This document shows, piece by piece, positions 22,798-23,121 of a stretch of 23,121 nt of DNA. The notes beneath the pieces are model-generated. The model saw only the letters and a list, made by a program, of their open reading frames with translations. It made no database searches and was not told where the DNA came from. The stretch is taken from IMG/VR virus record IMGVR_UViG_3300013131_000255, positions 1 through 23,121 of that record, one strand, 5' to 3'. Position numbers and translations under genes: made by a program. The DNA is from a virus. How positions within the stretch are numbered: the first letter of the stretch is position 1; every line of letters begins with the position of its first letter.

Positions 22798-23121
22798 ATG
22801 GCAAGATCAGGTTTTGAACGTGGTTTAAACCAAGCCAGATTACAAGGAGTAAAAACCGGTTTAGGAATGGCTGGTTATCGCACTGGATATGCCGGCGGAG
22901 TTACCGATGGAACGGCTAACAAGGATAAAACACAAGATCCGGTGTTATTAGCATCTGCTCGTAACGATTGTCCATTCTTTTATTGGAATGCTGATAACAT
23001 GACATTGTCTGGTACAAACGTAACCGCAGTAACCAATTTATTAAAAACATTCAATCCATTAACACAATCTACTATTTCATCATTCACAGTAAAAAGTGAT
23101 CCATTATATGTTGCTCGAGCA
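22798..23121 (+). CDS. Unknown virion-type protein (3' end cut by window)
   Basis: ATG at 22798; open for 108 codons to the window end. The first 35 residues are basic and Gly-rich (MARSGFERGLNQARLQGVKT, then GLGMAGYRTGYAGG). The next part contains LASARNDCPFFYWNADNMTL and a Thr/Ser-rich stretch, suggesting a virion surface or tail protein. It is in the same operon as the preceding 142-aa gene. Too little is visible for a family call. Confidence 0.65.
   Translation, partial: MARSGFERGLNQARLQGVKTGLGMAGYRTGYAGGVTDGTANKDKTQDPVLLASARNDCPFFYWNADNMTLSGTNVTAVTNLLKTFNPLTQSTISSFTVKSDPLYVARA

Noticed and set aside
1-23121. tRNA genes, CRISPR arrays, insertion sequences or integration sites
   Set aside because: No cloverleaf-like segment, repeat-spacer pattern, transposase, integrase or terminal inverted repeats were seen; gaps are too short to hold most of these.

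Overview
This window is a stretch of late structural genes from an AT-rich (roughly one third G+C by eye), T4-like tailed phage with a contractile-tail type head and neck. Every supported gene is on the + strand, packed with 1-5 nt gaps or with TAATG/ATGA stop-start overlaps, as expected of a phage late operon. The T4 relationship rests on recognisable counterparts in T4 order: prohead protease (gp21), prohead scaffold (gp22), major capsid protein (gp23), then neck/tail-completion proteins gp13, gp14 and gp15. The divergence from T4, the fibre-protein vocabulary (GDGSQLTGI, GTASYA, WKKVxxSGS, LamG) and the phage PhoH point to an environmental (marine or freshwater) T4-like phage. The host cannot be fixed from this sequence. 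Many genes have Shine-Dalgarno-like leaders (AAGGAG before the scaffold gene, AAGGAGG before gp14), so the late genes appear to use conventional initiation.

Layout. 1-3288: head-maturation cluster, with two proteins of unknown function, the gp21-like protease, two small unknown proteins and, last, a small protein that looks like ribosomal protein bS21; it ends at a strong intrinsic terminator (3310-3340). 3341-3481: the longest non-coding gap, an AT-rich leader with two inverted repeats. 3482-6187: scaffold and major capsid protein, closed by a second terminator (about 6211-6248). 6279-7235: a small ferredoxin-fold-like protein and a PhoH-family ATPase. 7261-10226: gp13, gp14 and gp15-like neck/tail-completion proteins. 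10226-23121: a large adhesion/fibre cassette. It holds two fibre proteins sharing an N-terminal WKKV-SGS module, two tiny genes, a tandem pair of LamG-like lectin-fold proteins with a small coupled gene between them, a short fibre/adaptor protein, a 1536-residue multidomain protein (G8-like start, beta-helix-like parts, discoidin-like domain) and further small virion-type proteins. The last gene is cut by the window end.

How the genes work together. The scaffold and capsid protein build the prohead, and the protease should mature it. The N-termini of several proteins in the cluster (the protease itself and the two genes after it) end in an LxE-S tract 16-20 residues from the start. That resembles the capsid-targeting/cleavage peptides of T4 internal proteins and suggests they are packaged and trimmed in the prohead. 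gp13/14/15 close the head and finish the tail. The downstream cassette supplies host-binding and possibly glycan-processing proteins. bS21 and PhoH are the non-structural insertions and probably act on host translation and RNA or stress metabolism late in infection.

The observations most worth a second look are the bS21-like gene inside the capsid-maturation cluster, the shared LxE-S N-termini, the 1536-aa multidomain protein, the coupled LamG-small-LamG trio, and a recurrent ATATTTATA...TAAA element in six intergenic gaps that may be the late promoter. No tRNA, CRISPR array, insertion sequence, integrase or reverse transcriptase is visible. Terminase, portal, sheath and tube genes are not in this window.
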